Positions 35,701 to 48,300 of a stretch of 64,000 nt of DNA are shown here, piece by piece. The position numbers and the translations under genes are program-made. Each line of letters opens with the position of its first letter. Within the stretch, counting starts at the first letter, position 1. The notes beneath the pieces were generated by a model, which had not been told where the DNA came from, did no database searches, and saw only the letters and a list, made by a program, of their open reading frames with translations. The DNA is from Scolanthus callimorphus (taxonomy: Eukaryota; Cnidaria; Anthozoa; Actiniaria; Edwardsiidae): assembly GCA_033964015.1 (NCBI GenBank), contig CM066919.1, positions 22,012,146 to 22,076,145 of the forward strand. The letters are read 5' to 3'.

Positions 35701-38700
35701 CATTGTTAATTTGAGCTAGAAGTTTTTGTCTAGCAGGTGCAACTTTATTTTGAACATGAGCATATTGTCTAGCTGCTGCGAGAGCTTTTTGAGCGCCGAG
35801 ATACTTTCCAACCGCTGCAGCGTTATTTTGAGCACCGAGATTTTGTCGAACTGTTGCAATACTAGTCTGAGCACCGAGATTTTGTCGAACTGTTGCAATA
35901 CTAGTCTGTGCACCGAGATTTTGTCCCGAGATTGCCCCGAGTTTCTGTCCCGTTGCTGCAGCCATTAGTGCGCTTGGCATCGCTTTAGCATTCTCTTTGG
36001 CGACCAAGTTATCTAGTATTTTAGCCGCTTCTGCTGCCTGAATTTCTGCCACTTTAATCGCCTCTTGTTTACCATTACCCCCTGGAACCGGTGTGATGCT
36101 ATTTTTGGCGGTGAGTAGCGCGTGCGGCACGCGAATTTTCGGTCTGAATACACATTTTTGGTCAAACTCTTCACTGCCGACGACTTTAGACGCTGCCTTG
36201 AGAGTGAAAGGGCTCTCAGTCTCATGACATACAAACCATCCTGGATGGGTAAACAGCTCCAAAGACATCGTCCCTGCTCCCACCGAATGACGCTCCAAAA
36301 AGGTCGAGTCTTTTTCTGAAAATAAAATTTACGAGAAAAGCAAGTTGTAACAGCTGCTTTAGGCCAGTCATGACCCTCTGCGTTCATAACAGTGAGTGGG
36401 CTTTTGACAGTTGGATTTTACTGCGTACGGTGCGTAGTCAATAAAACTCTGTGAGCCAATCAGATCACTTGTCTGGCTCGCCTAGTGCAGTAAATTGGCT
36501 TTCAGCCGCCATTTTGACAGCATAGCAACATACCAATTCAGAGAAAGCATCCATTTCCATCGGCTGATGAGAGAATTCAGAGGAATTTTCTCGATTAAAA
36601 ATTTGGCAAATCAAATCTGAAACTTTGTTTGTAGATGGTTATTTCGAGATTTCTACACGTAAATCGTCTTCTTATATACCAAGGAGTGGCTGACATGGGC
36701 TCTTAAACGAACTATAAAATGTGCTCAAGAATTATTTTGTTTCCCGTGCCTTCTTGGATAACTCGGCTGAGCGCGATTATAAATCAGGTTGTTGAGTTGG
36801 GGGAAGGGAAGCCAATGTACTGCACTGGGTAAGGATGTGATTGGTTCAAATGTTCGCATTTATTGACAACAGAAAGAAAACACCCGCTGCTGAACTCCAC
36901 AAACCAGACAACAGCGTCTTACTCGTGCGTCATTGTAAAAGGAAACGTCAAAATCGAAAATGGCAACACTAGCTATTTTTCATGGCTTTGAACCGGAGTT
37001 AATGGTGTGTATAAAGGTCAAAAGGTGCGCTCGAGATTAATTTAAACTTGGGATATCCCATCGTGGTACCCCAGAAGCGTCGCAGCGAGCGGAAGAGGCG
37101 TGTTCGGTCCGAGGCGACGCCTTTGGACGACCTTGGGACGAAGGTGAGGGTTTTGTTATCAAGAGTTATCCCAGATAGCCTAGCCTGCTGAATGGGTGTT
37201 TTAGTTTCTCTGAAGATTGCGGAGGGGGGACTATTCCACGCGACATTAAAGAATTGATTGTTTGCTCTCGACCAATCAGATTTGAGATAGCTCACTATCG
37301 CAAATCTGATTGGCCAATGTATAATAATTAGTCAGTAAAAGAGAAATCTTTCTAACTTACCAAAAAGTCCCGTGGGTTTGGCCTTCTCTAAGCGGAACTT
37401 GTAGTTTTTATAACGTAAGAAAAGCCCCGGATGTGCATTTGATTCCAGAGATACGCTGCGTGGCACGTGCTCGAACCCAGGCCTATGTAGGCGGAACTCG
37501 GTCACATTGTTCCCAAGTGTGGCCTTTCCGGGCTGTGCATCGATCCCCAGTTGTTCAAATGAACGCGGCAAGCCTTCCGATATGTCCGCAAGATCTTGCA
37601 TTTGCACAGAGAAAAGCTTAGTCAATGTGATGTTCTTCCCAACTAGAAGGAAAGAGAAGAAAGTCATATTAAAAAAATTGAAGTTATAAAGTGGGATAAC
37701 TGTTCGTCTTTTTTAATATATGAGAGAAAAAATTGAACATGAGACGTGAACCCACGACCTTCTTCCAGTTACAGGATGAGCTAAATATGGAGCCAAAAGT
37801 AAGATTGGAATAGATCGAATGTTATTTCGTCTAAATTTGTAGCAAAAAATCTCAGATAAGTACAAATAATATTTAATAATTTTAATTTTAAGAACATAAA
37901 CGTTTTTCAAGCGAAACATAACATCTGATTTCTTCGAGAGTTCGAAGCAACTTTTCTCAACATGGAAACTAAGTTTAAATTATAGGAAAGGAAGCAGCTT
38001 AAAAGCTGTACCAAAAATATAGAGAAACAGTAGATAACAATATGATTAATATAATAAGGACATTGAAAAATGGGGTTGGTTAAACGCTAATCACGCCCTG
38101 GATCTTCCCCTAAATTCATATTTATTAACCAACAAGAAAAGACAAATCCAGCAGCGTCGTCTGCGTAAGTGATGAAATCCTCACGTGTGTCAAATGGCAT
38201 TGTGTCAATTCTGTTGAGTTTCTGTTGACCAGGGTGATCATGACACCCCTTCTAAAAGGTTTCACCCGGGTCACGAGACATACCCGGGCGATAAGTATTT
38301 AATTAGATCTGAAATTGGTAATTAAGGAAAACAAAGGGTACCTTGTTGCTAGGATCTGCGCAACAAAAAATGTCGGCATTTGATCGATCTTTGTTTAGTC
38401 GTAGTGTAAAAAATGATTCACACATTACTTATATTTGCATTTTTGTTACAATAGAAACTTATTATGTTTAGTCTGGTTGGAGCGTTTGGTTATTGGTGAA
38501 AGATAGACTAAACAAGACCTTGATTTCATGATAAAAAACAAACAATCTCACAAGGCCTTTTGAAAATGAGAAATGCGGAACGGACAAAAATGGAAAATGA
38601 ACTAACTGATTGACTTACCGGGAAGACATTTCACCACAATGAACCTCGACAAACACGCAACAACAAGACAGCAAAAAACCTCTGAATTCCACGCTAACTT

Positions 38701-38703
38701 CAT
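32733..38703 (-). CDS. Secreted AbfB-type beta-trefoil protein with repeats and TSP1 domain (3' end not found)
   Basis: Exons on the minus strand are 38703-38619, 37642-37361, 36315-34801 and 32897-32733. Every intron is phase 1 with GT-AG borders; 682 residues are accounted for. Exon 1 encodes a signal peptide (VFCCLVVACL core). Exon 2 and the start of exon 3 form a trefoil domain of the alpha-L-arabinofuranosidase-B (AbfB) type, with SVSLESNAHPGLFLRYKNY, KDSTFLERH and MSLELFTHPGWFVCHE as its repeats. Exon 3 then has tandem 13-residue repeats (QNLGAQTSIATVR type, coded at about 35700-35935), followed by a long Ala/Gln/Pro-rich low-complexity stretch. The last exon found is one TSP1 domain (WMAFGPCSTSCGKG, then R-x-R, then paired Cys). 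No glycosidase domain is present, so a carbohydrate- or matrix-binding extracellular protein is likely. No stop codon or further exon below 32733 could be placed with confidence. Confidence 0.78.
33121..33195. repeat. 23-bp tandem repeat
   Basis: Just over three copies of TACCGTGGTCGTGGTTACC plus GTGG. It lies in the intron between the low-complexity exon and the TSP1 exon. Open frames across it are repeat artefacts. Confidence 0.9.
34225..34325. repeat. Palindromic repeat with TAGTGCAGT core, copy 2
   Basis: CTGTTTCGCCTAGTGCAGTC faces GACTGCACTAGGCAAAACAG. It is intronic to the AbfB-TSP1 gene. Confidence 0.65.
36500..36715 (+). repeat. Dispersed repeat with CAGCCGCCATTTTGACAGC
   Basis: Matches 50108-50330 along about 210 bp (through TCAAATCTGAAACTTTG, GATTTCTACACGTAA, and AAGGAGTGGCTGACA). 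A diverged copy lies at about 49930-50100, directly upstream of the 50.1-kb copy. Confidence 0.6.
37745..37800 (-). repeat. tRNA-like sequence (possible SINE head)
   Basis: On the minus strand TAGCTCATCCTGTAACTGG (A-box-like) is followed by GTCGTGGGTTCACGTCTC (B-box-like). It lacks a full cloverleaf. It lies in intron 1 of the AbfB-TSP1 gene. Confidence 0.3.
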
Positions 38704-38709
38704 GACTCT

Positions 38710-40245
38710 TCTCGACCAACTCTTGATAACAATACTTAGACTCACGACATTAAATCGAGACCATTGAAAACCAGTAGGGAAAACATTGTAGAATATATTT
38801 TAAGATTCAATCCATCGGTAAAATTTAGGTGAAATCGGAAACTTCCTTCGGCTAAACCCGTAAAGCTCTTAATTATTTATTGATTCTTTCTTGATCACTA
38901 ATCTTTTTATGGATCATCAGAATACGGGGCTAGAATGGAGCACCTGTTCGCATTATGGGGTTTAATTAGTTGGGCTCACTGACCCTTTTAAACTGAACCA
39001 GGCATGCATTTTATGGGGCTATGGAAAAATGACTTGCGCGCGTCAAATACAAGCTCAATTTATCTATAAATGGTCTCATGACCATCAAATAATTCAACAA
39101 CGCTTTGAACTATTGAGAAAAGGTGTGACTCACTTATGCCATCAGATTGAATAAGTTACAATCTTATGATCTATTTGAGCTTTGATATTGTATGCGATGA
39201 TCCGATTTAAGCATTCTTCGATCGGGTCAACTGAAGATACCATTAACCAGTGGACAGTTTGTTTTGGGAGAAAATACCTTCTTTTCCTCCGGACAATTCA
39301 GTCTTTTATTAAATACAGCTCTCTACACTATATAGGCGGTAGCATCGCTCGATCGTGACATAGTAGAGCCTTGTGAAATTTTAAACTGTGCTGGGATGTT
39401 GATAAGATGGAATTTTTAAGGGGGTCTGTTCTAGCAAATCTAGCAACAATGGTCTTATTAATATCACACTTGTTGGTACCTTTTAGGGGTCAAAATCAAC
39501 TAGCCACACCTCTTTTAGTTCCTTTTCACACAGGCCTAAATCGAAAGTTCCTGACGAGCATCCCTGCCCCGCAAAGTTCTTCTGTACTGCTACATTTCAA
39601 AATCGACAGGGTATGGTTAAAGTTAGCTTTTGCCGATACCAGCCCCCGACACGCCAAAGATACTACTTGACAACAGGCTACAGTTTTGGGGAAACTGTAT
39701 GGCGACGTTCAAACACTGGAGACTTCCTCATTCCTGTCGAGTAAACATTTCTGTGCCTAGGGAATACAACAGTGCCGGCGTATCTTGGCTTTTTCTTCAG
39801 CTTAAATGAAACTCCTATGATGAAGTATATAGGGATTTGATTTCACCGCCTTGGCCACGTGCGGGCGGATTTCTCAACGTGAGTACTTGCTTCTGACTCC
39901 GCTGTACTTCCGTAACGCCTGCGCTCCCAGAATAGTTTAAGAGGAAGTCTTTAAAAAAACATTCGGAAGTATTATGTAGCAGTGACGATACGAAACACTG
40001 TGAAGTTCTTAAAACATATGGACGTTATTTTTTTTTTGATACTTATTTCCGCTTATTAGCCTTTTACGATGTCTCAATATAAAACGATACAATTTTGAAG
40101 GTCCCTCATATCGCCAATCTACAATCGGGGCCAAAAATAAGAAAAAACTCATAGCTATCCAGGCTGTATCCCGTTCCCCTGTTCAGTGTTGTTTGGTGCG
40201 TGTAGCGTTAAATTCAAATTGGCTTTGGCTCCAACATTAGTATAG
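38710..40245. other. Intergenic DNA
   Basis: No gene is supported. A fragment near 39470-39500 (GTTGGTACCTTTTAGGGGTC) resembles internal modules of the G-rich-ended MITE. The stretch at about 39850-39975 matches, inverted, the sequence at 46915-47085. Confidence 0.4.
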
Positions 40246-40246
40246 G

Positions 40247-40410
40247 AAATCATACGACTTCGAGTTCAATTTGGAATTTATTTGCACGAGTGGGTTTTTC
40301 AAAAAGTATCAAAATTGCACGAGCCGCCGGCGAGTGCAATTTGAGCTTTTTGAAAAACCCACGATTGAAATAAATTCCACATTGAACGAGAAAAGTCGTA
40401 TGATTTCCTT
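40247..40410. mobile_element. Foldback element
   Basis: Arms of about 70 bp: ATACGACTTCGAGTTCAAT faces ATTGAACGAGAAAAGTCGTA, with inner TTTTTCAAAAAG and CTTTTTGAAAAACC. The centre is GAGCCGCCGGCGAGTG. The element at 63700-63812 has a similar central GAGCCGAAGGCGAGTG, which suggests a shared family. Confidence 0.55.
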
Positions 40411-40750
40411 TTAATAATACACATGAAAAAAATTCTAAGGAGTCATTCACAAATCTGCTTACAAACTGAACAAGCCGCACGCATTTTTCCTTGATTGAAA
40501 TCTGGACCAAAACCTGACAGAATTTGAGCATGAACAAAAACCAAAGTTTCCATAATATAGCTCTATGTTATCAAAATATTTTAGCATTTCAAAAGAAAAT
40601 TTGCATTTTGTTAACCATTTTTGCACTTTGTTACCTTTTTTCGGCACTTTGTTACCTAAAAACTGCACTGCTCTCAGCCAATCAGAATCCAGAGATTTTT
40701 TCATGTGTATTATTAAAAGAGAAATAGAACGGGTGTTCACGCTATTTTTG

Positions 40751-41182
40751 CCGGGGGGGGGGACATATTTTTTGGTCGGGGATGATCGTCGCAAATTTTC
40801 AGTTTCACCCCTAAAAGATACCAAACATGGCGTGGCTCACATAATTTGTTACCCTAAAAGATACCCTAAAAGACAAGGCGAAGGAGACAGGTAACAGGTA
40901 AAAGATACCCATCAAGAAATTTACGTGTTTGACTAAAATTCTGCCTTTTATATTGTCTAATTTATAGTCTTCTCATCGAGTAACTATCTTTCTTACATGG
41001 TTTTAAGAGCACCAAAACAATTTAGACATATATTTCGGCCCTTAAAGATACCAATCTTCCTAAAATGTATTGAAGATCAAGATCATCCCTAAAAGAGACC
41101 AAACCCCCTTGATTTTAACCCCTAAAAGATACGACGATCATCTCCGACCAAACAATATGGGATCCTCCCCCTCCCCCCCGGG
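40751..41182. mobile_element. G-rich-ended MITE, copy 2, with 8-bp target duplication
   Basis: A 432-bp copy in the opposite orientation to those at 11840 and 60310. It starts CCGGGGGGG and ends CCCCCCCGGG; TATTTTTG occurs directly at both flanks (40743-40750 and 41183-41190). An 8-bp duplication indicates the hAT superfamily. The interior contains many CCCTAAAAGATACC modules. Confidence 0.8.
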
Positions 41183-41415
41183 TATTTTTGTCCGCTGCTG
41201 TAGGTTGAAACTAGTACAACTTCTTTAACATAATCTCTCCACTTTGAAACAAATGTGATATTTCGCTGTGCAGGGCAATCGTCATATTTTTTATCATTTC
41301 AAGCGTTCCCGTGACAAGTCGCCGACGGTTTGTCCGAAAAAATGCGTCGTAAAAGGAAGAAGTAGGAAGGAAGCTAAGCTGCGAAAGCAGACACGTTGTT
41401 AAACAAAACACACCA

Positions 41416-41697
41416 TTTGAAGAGATGTGGGCTTGGTGAGGGAACTTGTGGGATGGCATGCTGACCCATTGTTTGGAATGAACCTCAATGTTAGTTTTAG
41501 TGGCTTGGTGAAAATAGAAAGCTTTGTGATACAAGCGCTTCGTTGAGGGCAAAGCATTTGAAGAGGCGTGGGCTTGGTGAGGGAACTTGTGGGATGATGG
41601 CATGCTGACCAATAGATTGGAATGAACCTCAATGTTAGTTTTAGTGGCTTGGTAAAAATAGAAAGCTTTGATACAAGCATTTCGTTGAGGGCAAAGC
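41416..41697. repeat. Tandem duplication, two units of about 141 bp
   Basis: Both units contain GGGCTTGGTGAGGGAACTTG, TTGGAATGAACCTCAATG and CGTTGAGGGCAAAGCA in the same order and spacing, and differ by a few small indels. The long minus-strand frames here come from the duplication and have no domain. Confidence 0.85.
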
Positions 41698-41699
41698 AA

Positions 41700-42165
41700 G
41701 TTTTAAGACGCCACGTGTCTGACAGATTGTCTGGGACGACAGTGATGTGGCGTACAGTGTGGAGCACAGGTGATGTGGCGTACAGTTTGGCATTGTAGAA
41801 GATGCCAAGTAGCGCATGATGGTCGGGAACGACAATCTGATGCGATGATAATGAAAAAATACAACTTGAAAAACAACAGATCGAGAGATCAAGTCACGAA
41901 AAAAGCAAGTAACCATGTTCAAAGTTTAGCTAGTGACTACAGACGGCTAACAGATACATACAGATCACAACCAAAAAAATCGAGAGAACAAAGTACATTT
42001 ACACAAGGAAACCAAAGCAAATTTCAGTAAATTCCCACAACAGGAAGTACCGCAGACGGAGTTCGAGTGAATGCTTAGCATAGCATCAATTCATTCAACA
42101 GAGACATAAGTACATACGTATTGTCCAAATTCTTGATCTTCCTCTAATGATAAATTAAATGTATG
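41700..42165. other. Intergenic DNA
   Basis: No gene is supported. Short direct repeats of GATGTGGCGTACAGT occur at about 41743 and 41772. Confidence 0.35.
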
Positions 42166-42169
42166 TTTG

Positions 42170-42470
42170 TAAGTGATATATCAGACACGAGACAGCGTGT
42201 GTCATCAGGATTTCCAAACACCGAGTTGAAAAAAACGAGGCAAGGCGAGATAATTTTTAACGAACTTTGGGGTGTTTGGACAACCTGACGAGAAACGTTA
42301 TCTAGTGTTTGATATAGCTTCTCAAACGAATCATTTAATGGCGAGGAAAAGAAATAATAAGATCTCACAAATTGTGATCGCGTATCGAAACCTCCTCTAC
42401 GCTTATTATTTTTCTCGTTTAGGCTTGATGAATTATTAATGCGTTTTTGAGAACTAAAAATTAAAAGACG
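42170..42470 (-). repeat. Dispersed repeat (TTAATAATTCATCAAG family), copy 2
   Basis: Minus-strand copy of the family at 21035-21290 and 54235-54505. It shares with the 54.2-kb copy TAAGCGTA(G/A)AGGAGG, ATACGCGATC, CGTTTGAGAAGC and CACGCTGTCTCGTGT. The 136-residue minus-strand frame starting at 42554 runs through it and is not called. Confidence 0.55.
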
Positions 42471-42474
42471 TGAC

Positions 42475-45260
42475 AGAAGCATGACTGAGAAAACTACATA
42501 TAACATGTAATTTGCAAATTTCAGACATTTGACTGCTGCCCTATTATTAATCAATTTTCAACGCCCCTACTCTTACCCCACGATTTCTATTCAAATAAAA
42601 GGTAAAATCTAACGAGTTGGTATGGTAAAACGTGAACTAAAGTCCGGCAACCAAAGTTGGGTAATTTCGAGCTGATTGGTAATTTTGATGTCCTTAAAGT
42701 GCTATGCCGGTTGAGTGGCTTATAAAGATAGCCACAATGATCGCTCGGCATCATATGAAGCTAATAATTGACGTTTTCCATACTTTTGAAAGAAACTGAC
42801 TTGGAAAGCGATAGGGTAACACAAGAATTTTGTTCTTCTTAGTTTCATATTCTTTCCGCACTGCAGACCACAACAGACACTTCTGAGGTGCAACGTTTTC
42901 TGAAAAAGGTGAATGCCTTGCACCACATTTCATATTTTCCTCGGATAACTACTTTTTACGTCGAGAAAACGTGTAGTAAAACGCTCGGGCTAAGAAATCA
43001 AGAGTGGACGTGATTTGTAGAATGCTACTTGTTACAATTCCACTTGAACCAAATGAATCTCCAAATCTTGTCTGTCAGTGCGAGTAAGTTTAATATTATT
43101 TTAATGGTCTGGATAGGATTTAGTGACAAAGGATACACGACAACTGAAAATAGCGTCGGCGGCAAAAAAATGTCGTCCTGTTAGAAAAACCGAGACGGCG
43201 GCGGCAAAAATCATCCTGTCAACGGAGCCGACAAAGCGGATTGCGTCGATCGAAAAAGTAAAAAAATCAATACACACCTCTACTTCAGTGTTTCGCGTAG
43301 GAGAAAATTAAAACATTTTGATGGAAGTAAATACCATGTCATTTTAATCGCAATAGTGGATATTTCAGTGCAATGCCATAAAGTAAAGTAAAGTAAAGTA
43401 GGTGCTTATATAGCGTTTATCCTCAAAGCTCTAAGCGCTTTACATTTTTGGATAACTCATCCTATAGAAACCAGTTTTACAACCATGAGTGTGTGTTTAG
43501 TATGGTGAGTTCTGTGACACAGAGGTTGAGCAACTTCCGAAGGTACTCGGAAGTTGCTCCGCTCCACCACACACAAAAAAAAACAATATCGTGCTAGCAA
43601 GAACATGTGCACCCACACCCCCTCCCTAAAGTATCTAATGGTCCGTCCCTTACGATCTCTGGCATCACATCTAAAGAGTATCACCACGAGGCACAATGCT
43701 GATGAAAAATGTTGTCATTAACTATATAAGCTAAAACAAACTTACAAACTGATAAACATGGAACTCAGACATCAAGGATCAAGTTAACGCAATTAGGATT
43801 ACCCTGAAAAAGATCGATTACAGAAGAACAGATGTGCGATTCCCTCTACAGCGAAAATAAATCACCAGGATCACAGAAAAGCTAGGGCCCGAGTCATATG
43901 CAAGAGCGTCAAGCACGACCTTGTATTTTAGGAAACATGATTTCAAAGGCAAAACACCTCACTGGTGCGTAGCCTCCGAGCCGGCTCTCCGTTTTTTTTT
44001 TCGGATATTTGATTTTTTTGGCGGGCGGGATTCCTGTGTGACGCAATACAGGAATCCCGTGCACCAGAAAAAACAAAACAAAAAAATCATATCAAATATC
44101 GAAAAAAGCCCACTGGAGAGTTCTCGCACGCTAACTGCCGGTGCGTGGTGCCACTCCAAAACGTAAGGGTTGGCCCTCAAGGCGGTAACTCGGCCCTGAC
44201 TTTTGACTTTCACTCAGTCACGCACATTAATTTGTCCCATGCAGTTTCACTGGTATAGTCAAGCTATCACCACGTGATAGAATAGTATCAAGTTCATTTC
44301 AAGTTGCTGGGGAGTGTGGGAACTGAGATCAAGAAAAGTAATCGAACAGGAAACGGCCCGGATTTGAACAGAGCATAGGTATTTGGGTAATTAAAGTTAA
44401 AATGCCTAAGCAATCTACAGTGATTTCAATTGAATGCAAGACTTTTTTACAAAGAAAACATGCAAGCGGGGGCTCCGTGATTCCGCTTTCAAGGGCGCGC
44501 GACAAACCGGAAAGAACTCTGCGGGTTGTTTACGTGCCCCCCTCTTGTTATTCTTTGATCAATTCCGTCATCATTGGCAAACTCTTCATATTGACCTTTA
44601 ATTACGCAACTGTTTTTTCGCCAAAAGAATACTTTCAATACATGGGTTTACAATTTCCCGACTTAGACGCCTACGCAGTCGAAGTCTATTTTCGGTTTTA
44701 CTCCTCCACAGATGCCTCCTGAGGGGACTATTAGAGACCTTAAGCTGCGATGACAGTGACGAGGACGGCGATGTATCACTGAACTTCGTGCATTCGGTTA
44801 TTCGTGCTTTAATAGTGTTTTATCAGGATTTCGGGCACGACATAAAGTTTTTTTTTTGAGCGCGAAAAACTTGTCCAGTTCATGCTCATTTGGCACTGCG
44901 CACGCGCAAGAATCTAATTTTCTTTGAGGCAAACAGCTCAGATAATCTTGGGCCGACAACTGAAGTCGTGAAAACACTAAACAGAGCAATGACAGTTTAG
45001 TGTTACTAAACATATCAATTTTCTAGAGTCGAATAAGGCTGATCAGATCTCCGCGTGCAAGGAGTGAATGATTATTTTAGGTATGAGGCCTGTATGAGGT
45101 CCGACAAAAGTCAGACGTTGTCCGGAATCCGGCCAGGATTGAACGTCCGGAAAGATAGGGGCTCTGCCCAATTAATGAACAAGCCGACTGTAACAAGTAG
45201 AGAGGGATGAAACCCCTGGAATGCCGGGCGGCTTGTTCATCATTGAATAGTTTCCGATTA
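42475..45260. other. Intergenic DNA with repeat fragments
   Basis: No gene is supported. A GTAAA microsatellite at 43380-43400 is followed by GCTTATATAGCG and AAGCGCTTTACA. A repeat near 43975-44120 (GAGCCGGCTCTCCG, then a T tract) resembles one at about 14235-14310. The block at 44463-44580 matches 47265-47365. Confidence 0.45.
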
Positions 45261-45264
45261 TCAA

Positions 45265-45272
45265 CATATAAG
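45265..45272 (+). promoter_or_regulatory. Possible TATA element of X2
   Basis: CATATAAG lies 106 bp upstream of the X2 start codon, similar to the spacing seen for the Ig gene. Confidence 0.3.
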
Positions 45273-45377
45273 AATGGCGAGCAACGCGAACTCTCTCACA
45301 AATTGAGCCACTCTCTTGGGAGATACATCAAGAAGAGTTCTACTTGGTCCAGCGAGGAACGCAAAGTTGTAGTTAAC

Positions 45378-48300
45378 ATGAATGCCGTTGTAGCAGTTAC
45401 GGTGAGTTGAGTGTAAATTTCCACGTAAACGTTAGTGATACTTGGGAATTTCTACGACGTAATAGTCGAGATTAATAGCGCTTAGGTTTTAGTTGATATG
45501 CTTTCTTAGTATCTAATCCGCACTTCACTCCACTTCGCATACTTTATATGTATTAAAATGATAAATGGGATAAATATGAGTAAACGTTTGGCGAAATACT
45601 GCTTTAATATTTTCAGACCAGCTTGACTATCAGATTGATTTTCATTAATAATTACTTTAATTACTTTAAGTACTTTTCGTCACTTTGTTGTCTTTTCCAT
45701 GCACACGAGTTCAAATCACTGAAAACACTCGAAAAGAAAGAAATTATTGGTACTTCTCAATCCAAGTATTAGGAACCAAATATATTAATTATGATGCTTG
45801 AAAATGATAAACTAAATTTTAGGAACCGCCAAAGAGACATCCCCCTGGATCATGGTATGAATTCTGCCCATGCTGGACATCTTAGCGACTACTATAAATG
45901 ATTTTTGAGAAATTCTAAAGATGTATCTAATTAAGATGAATTGTACGAGTCGTCCCATATACATGGTTTATGTTCAGTAGAATTTAAACCTTACTGAACA
46001 TAAACCATGCATATGGGACGACTAGTAAAAATCATCTTTAGAATTCATTTTATTTTACAATGCAATTTCTTTTAAGGGGGAAAACGTACTGCTTTTTCTC
46101 TGCAGCCTTGAGTCTTGCCAGATTTGACCACCCCTAACCCTAGAGATCATGGCCATCCAAACCATTACTCATCCTGATTGTTAATTTCCGTTGCGGTGCT
46201 TTTGGCTAACCTTATTTTTCAAATACCAGAAATAATTCAGTCGGAAAAGTTTTTGATCTTTATATCTTATCATAGCAATCGCAACCAACGTATAAGACCA
46301 CCCATTTAATTGCTAAGATACAGAATGTCCATCTCTATTTTTGGATACCTGTAAAATCTCCACCAAAATCCACGTGCTATGACGAAATCATTGCCGGGAA
46401 CAAGGACAGCCTGACGAACGACTAGATTAGTTTTGTCTGAGATTTTCTGGAGATCGATAGATATGAGGTTACACTAAAGGCTCTGCGAGAAAAATTGTAT
46501 CGGGTAAAAGGGATAGCCCCAATATGGCGGACCTCAGAAGCCTTTCTTCTTTTTCTTGGCAGTATCGCTAAATACTACTTTCACTTCTTTTAAAGTCTTC
46601 AGCAGCATAGTCCAACTATGCTCTTCTTTTATTCTATTCCATTTCAAGACAACAAGACATCCTAGTAACCAAAATGGCCTGCACGAATTGTCCCGGGAAG
46701 AAATAAACGAAAGAAACATTGTGTTTTAAGCTGTTTTCGGCCTGGCCTTAGTTCTTAATTCTCAGCTTCAACAGTTTCAACGCTTCAACGTGGATCTTAT
46801 TCAGAAAAGAGAGCAGAACGGGACTTACAGGGGAGCGGTATTCACTATGGGCGAGGACTGTTGTTACGTTACCCTCCTAGTTTAAAGTACTTCCCACGAT
46901 CCTTGTCCTCGCTGTTAAATTAATACTTCCGAACGGTTTTTAAAGACTTCCTCCCATGACTTCCTCTTAGGAAATTAGTGCGCGCGGCTGGGAGTGCAGG
47001 CGTTACGGAAGTACATCGAAACTGAAACAAGCACTTGACGTCCGTTTGTGACATCCGTCCGCCATTTTCGAGTGGCCAGGCGTATTTTCCCACTTCATAT
47101 ATAGTTTCCTTCAATCCACCGAAACACAAGAATTACTCCCCACTTTTACTAGTGCCCTATCTTTGAAACAGGTCAAAACAATTTCCCATATTTGAAGCAA
47201 TCTAAAGCAATCTTTGGCTCGAAAAATGTGATCATATGTCTCTTTTCACAAGGCAGCATCAAAACATGACATGCAGCCGGCTCCCGTGGTTCTGCCTTCA
47301 TGGGCGCCTAAAACCGGAAAGAACGGGTTGTTTACGTACCCCCCTCTTGCTATGCTGTGATCAATGGAAAATTATCAAGTTTAGTAAGGTTAATAGGTGT
47401 TAGCGATTGTAGACTGTGTCTTTCTAGGAAAGGGGATGCTTGCTTATTGTTTATAAATTTTAGTAAGCTGACTATAATTCGTATATTATTGCCACTGGAA
47501 CTATAAACAAATGCTTGGTAGCATACTAGCGAGCGAGCGGAGTTGAAAATTCTATGACGTCACGGACCTCCAAGAATACGTCCCACTTCTACCAAATGGG
47601 GCGCTCTGATTGGTCGAGCCATGTGATATCAAAAGTGCGGGCGGACGTAATATGTCACGTGCCACCTACAAAGTTGAACACGCGCGCGGTGTTTTGGGTG
47701 CATTGTCTTGAGAAAGCTATACATGTAACGAGGACGTGATTGCGTTGTTAAAACAATAGTCACGCCCGACGTCTCGACTGCGTCTCGGGGGGCAGGTTTT
47801 TGGTCATGACACGCTATGACAACACGTCTGCTTACAGATACACAGCTTTCACGTGTCGCTCGTGAATATTCAAGATTAATATACGACTCTGACAAATCAC
47901 CCCTGCAAGCGGGGCTCGGAAAAATCCGCCCGTTTTCCAAAAAAATATCTAATTAACAAGGCGACGTAAATATCGGCGAATAGTCACCGAGACGAAGTCG
48001 AGGTAGGTGAATATAGGTGCTATAGGTGAATATAGCAAAATATTCCGAATGTCTCGACCAATCAGCGCGCGGAATGGCTTGAGTAATTATATTAAGATAT
48101 ATTTATCATCTGTTTCCATTGCAGATCCTCCTTTTGCATTCGCTGACGTTCACTAGTTCTAAACCAACTAAAAATGGAGTGTTAAAGTTCAAATCAGTAG
48201 CAGTAGAGCAACGCCGGGACTGTTATCACCTGAAGCCTGTCATGACTAACGGTACACCGAATGGGGAGGTGAAATTCAGTGGTGATTGCTGTACAGATAC

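Noticed and set aside
42144..42554. Minus-strand frame of 136 residues with a hydrophobic start
   Set aside because: Most of it is a copy of a repeat also found at 21.0 and 54.2 kb, where the frame is not kept.
44402..44722. Plus-strand frame of 106 residues
   Set aside because: It overlaps a repeat shared with 47.3 kb and shows no domain.
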